In this document: piece by piece, positions 15,218-17,951 of the stretch | Layout: each line of letters begins with the position of its first letter | Numbering within the stretch: the stretch's first letter is position 1 | Assembly: GCA_014885115.2 (NCBI GenBank) | Contig: WKLE02000754.1 | Coordinates: forward strand, 1 to 17,951 | Direction of reading: 5' to 3' | From: Asterionellopsis glacialis | Lineage: Eukaryota > Bacillariophyta > Plagiogrammaphyceae > Rhaphoneidales > Asterionellopsidaceae | DNA: 17,951 nt | Translations under genes and position numbers: made by a program | The notes under the pieces: generated by a model | The model's input: only the letters and a program-made list of their open reading frames with translations | The model's database searches: none | What the model was told of the DNA's origin: nothing

Positions 15218-17951
15218 TCAAAGTCCAACTTGTTCGGGAACAACATCCATAACAAAGATCTTTCCATCTTCTTCGTAAATAACACTCAGTGCTTGGGTTC
15301 GACTATCAACGTAACTGACATCAGTACTATCATCGTACAAGGCACCAGCAGAATAATTACTCGTATCTGACCCTTGAGTCTCGGCAAAGATACTTTTTGC
15401 GTAATCTAGAATAGCCCTGGATCCCTTTTCGCTCAAGTCATCTGCCCGACCAGTCGGTGCTAACTGACGCAACATTCTTGTTCGCTTTTTTTTTCTATTA
15501 CTACATGGGGATGGAAACTCATCAGCTCCGGAGTAGTCCACCTCGTAACCTATATCTTCGAGAGAACCAACAGTAATGCGAGAAAGAGGAACAAATTCTC
15601 TTTCTACAAAGCCAGTCATGACTTCAGTGTCAAGTATCTTCTCATCCCAATGTTTTCCGGCAGTGCCATATCCATAATCATTTTCAATGGGAGGGCATCC
15701 ACTGCACCCCTCAAGAGAGGACCATTGATTACACGCGTGTTCCCCATTATATACCCAGTTAGGGTCCGACTCAGTTCCCTTGTTGGTCACTACATCATCC
15801 CACAAGGTACCAATACCCAAAACATGTCCGATTTCATGCAATAGGAGAGCGTTCCATGCATGCGGTCGCTCTTGCATAAGGCGTTCAATGTCCTTTTGGT
15901 CGAATCTTATTTCTCCAGCAATGGGAAGATACTTGCCATTTGTTAGATATCGTCCTCTCCTCCAGCCTGCCGAACCAATCACGCCATATGTCCCATCAAT
16001 GTAAGGATCGTGTGCACACATGTAAACTTGGTGGGGGAGAGAGGGGGGGGAGGCAAAGTGAGATTTCCTGGTATATTTCGTCCGAAACTAAGGTGATTTG
16101 CTCAAGAACTGTAAAATGTACTTACTGTCGTCCACAATAGCAGGAAGTCCTGTACAGATAGGAACTGTTCCTTCGAGGTCTTCTCCTCTAACAGAGGGCA
16201 AGTCTCCCACTATGACTTTCTCCCATCGATCAACAGCTGCTTGTAGGTCCAGTCTCCAATCTTTAGTGTATGTGCCGTAATTTAATGAGTCCATGCACAT
16301 GTTATAAGATGACATATCATTTGCTGTACAAGATGCCTGAAAATTATAAGTTGGCTGGGGTGTTGTTGGGCTTGGAGCAGGTGATGGGACCAACGGACAG
16401 TGATCCAAATTGGCGGAATCGCAATCACCCCACCTATTGTACACAAATAGACAATAGACCGGGGAAGCAGGTGGAGAGACGTAATTTGATTGCAAAGTTG
16501 TCACATCTCCTTTATTGTACACAGGCGCTCGCCGTAGATATTTGTTATGATTAAAACAATTCTGCGTCAACACCAGTTCACCACCTTTTTTATTATGTAC
16601 TACATGACCTTTTTTTGCCTGGATTGGAAGGATGATAAAAGGAAGAAATAAAGCAAAAAAAATTAGCACAAAAGCCTTTATATTGATACACAACAAAGGT
16701 TTGGTTCCGACTGCAGATAAACAGCTAACTCACGTTGGTAGCATAATTATTTTCAAACAGCGTGTTTTTTATGACCACCTTCGCATCTTCGTTGCCAATC
16801 ACGGTCCCCTCTCTATCTGATTGGCTTCGTGTAAGATAATTGTCCTGTAGAAAAACGAAGGAATCGGAAAATTGAGTTCTGAAAAGCGCATTCGTGAAGC
16901 TGTGGCAATAAATTGAAATTAGTACGTACCCGGAAAACACAGTTCTCCACCGTGACTACGAGATTTTTATTTGACGCTCTTGTAATATATAGCACGTCTT
17001 GAATAGCATTTTCCTTAAATTCCACAAACACAGTGAAATCACTTAGTGAAAAATAGCGACTCATAACAACACTATCAACTGATGGAGACTTACCTCAAAG
17101 ACGCAGTCACTAAAAGACACATCGCCACCTGCTGCAATCACGTTACTTTCATCATGATTGCCGCGAAATGTAATTCCTTGAAAGAGGACATTATTCACTG
17201 TTTTGGTGATTGACAACTGATACGTACCTCCTTCCAGGGTACAATTGTTTTCGCGCTTTCCATCGGCACCGCAAATAATGTGAATGTTTGAGTTGAAAAT
17301 ATTAAACGGAATCTGGCCATTTATAGGTTGGTAGGAACCGGCCCAACTTGTTGCCACTTGAAAGGTAGTACCTGGGCAGAGAACGTAGATACGAAGTTTA
17401 TCATCGTCGTCTAAATCTACCTCCGCTTGATAAATAAAATCTAAAGACGCCACGCAAGGAGCTTCTGGTGATATATAGCTTGGTTTTTGCGATGGCACTG
17501 GTGTTGGCGAAGAAGTGGGAGACAAGCTAGGTGTGCTAGATAGAAACAGAGTGGGATTCAGTGAAGGAGCTTCTGATGATACATAGCTTGGTTTATGCGA
17601 TGGCACTGGTGTTGGCAGAGAAGTGGGAGACAAGCTAGGTGTGCTAGATAGAAACAAAGTGGGATTCTGTGAAGGAGCTTCTGATGATACATAGCTTGGT
17701 TTATGCGATGGCACTGGTGTTGGCAGAGAAGTGGGAGACGAGCTAAGTGTGCTCGTAGGGCTACCACTAGGAGTGATGGACGAAGAGTAGGGGAGTTGCC
17801 CGGGTAGTGCTGGCTTAGTGGGTGCTGGGGGTGAACGGTAAAGCGTCGATGAAGGTTTGTCGGTAGGTGGCAGACTAGGATATTCAGACGATTCACTGGG
17901 TCTAATACTTGGTAAACCAGAAGGAATCAACGATGGAGTAAATGAAACCGT
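15218..17951 (-). CDS. Pro/Ser-repeat, beta-helix and M8 (leishmanolysin-like) metallopeptidase fusion protein; 5' end outside window
   Basis: I read one gene with five visible exons: 17951-17094, 17013-16930, 16844-16734, 16618-16126 and 16026-15218 (784 residues visible). The frame is still open at the right edge. Exon 1 encodes a Pro/Ser/Thr repeat region (PSxxPS type) and then a domain with CPGTTFQ, NIHIICGADG, NVLFQGITFRGN and FSDCVF, typical of right-handed parallel beta-helix turns. Exons 2-4 add further turns (VTVENCVFR, VVIKNTLFENN, GELVLTQNCF). After a short Pro-rich linker comes the peptidase. It has WEKVIVGDLPSV, a zinc site HEIGHVLGIGTLW (codons 15838-15800), a distant third ligand in GKHWDEK (His at 15652-15650), and a Met-turn EVMTG followed by SRITVGSLEDIGYEVDY. 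This order is that of M8-type metzincins. It is probably secreted or surface-attached, but the signal peptide lies outside the window. Substrate unknown. Confidence 0.82.
16027..16125 (-). other. Intron 4 of beta-helix/M8 protease gene
   Basis: 99 bp, donor GACA|GTAAGT, acceptor CCCACCAAG|TT after an almost pure C/T tract. Phase 1; splicing gives IVDD-IYMCAHDP, which is the expected continuous M8-type sequence. Confidence 0.9.
16619..16733 (-). other. Intron 3 of beta-helix/M8 protease gene
   Basis: 115 bp, donor AAC|GTGAGT, acceptor CTTCCAATCCAG|GCA. Phase 0. It joins NNYATN to AKKGHVVHNKKG. If the intron is read through from within, its T-rich 3' part mimics a signal peptide (FVLIFFALFLPFIIL), which could mislead gene callers into splitting the gene here. 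Confidence 0.8.
16845..16929 (-). other. Intron 2 of beta-helix/M8 protease gene
   Basis: 85 bp, donor CGG|GTACGT, acceptor TTTTTCTACAG|GAC. Phase 0. An earlier acceptor CCACAG is also present but leads to an in-frame TAG, so the later one is preferred. Confidence 0.75.
17014..17093 (-). other. Intron 1 (visible) of beta-helix/M8 protease gene
   Basis: 80 bp, donor GAG|GTAAGT, acceptor GGAATTTAAG|GAA. Phase 0. The donor is strong. The acceptor is the only one nearby that keeps the downstream beta-helix frame in phase 0. Confidence 0.7.
17461..17755. repeat. 108 bp tandem repeat (2.7 copies) coding for a 36-residue Pro/Ser unit
   Basis: Copies begin at 17461, 17569 and 17677, exactly 108 bp apart. 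The right two are nearly identical; the left one has diverged. In protein the unit is PTPVPSHKPSYVSSEAPS followed by NPTLFLSSTPSLSPTS, within the stalk-like N-terminal region of the protease gene. The period is a multiple of three, so copy number can change in frame. Confidence 0.9.

Overview
The window is nuclear DNA of a eukaryotic microalga, most likely a diatom. Supporting signs are short GT-AG introns (about 80-130 bp), A/T-rich intergenic DNA, genes packed on both strands with homopolymeric amino-acid tracts (Gln, Asn, Thr, Ser), Pro-Ser repeat proteins typical of stramenopiles, and one bipartite plastid-targeting presequence with an ASAF-like A|F cleavage site. The species assignment is inference. 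Nothing prokaryotic, no rRNA or convincing tRNA, no CRISPR array and no complete autonomous transposon was seen.

Layout from left to right: (1) the 3' part of a lipoxygenase-like gene (+, to 927), whose first iron-ligand motif is not in the window. (2) Convergent to it, a TAPT1-family ER membrane protein (-, 3956 to 1419) with a 450-residue low-complexity N-terminus and a C-terminal dilysine signal. (3) A 1.1 kb divergent promoter region with two opposed TGACGT/ACGTCA elements. (4) A six-helix K+ channel (+, 5088-6728) with TTVGFGD filter, apparent plastid targeting and a C-terminal zinc ribbon. (5) Convergent to it, an MFS transporter (-, two exons, 8561 to 6999). (6) A 1.7 kb gene-free stretch containing a GGTACC-rich foldback repeat. 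(7) A secreted, Cys-rich, single-pass membrane protein (-, 11431 to 10253) with high-expression-like codon use and a probable 5'-UTR intron. (8) A DNAJB6-like J protein (+, 12781-14586) whose HPD motif reads HPC. (9) A five-exon gene (-, from beyond the right edge to 15218) encoding Pro/Ser repeats, a parallel beta-helix and an M8/leishmanolysin-like metallopeptidase in one continuous splice chain.

The genes do not form an evident pathway. They are ordinary neighbours in alternating convergent and divergent pairs. Secretory or membrane themes recur: an ER membrane protein, a plastid channel, a plasma- or organelle-membrane carrier, a surface-type Cys-rich protein and a secreted-type protease. 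The most unusual items are the beta-helix/M8 protease fusion, the J protein with a broken HPD motif, the plastid-type K+ channel with a zinc ribbon, and the foldback repeat. All calls come from reading the sequence; no database search was run.
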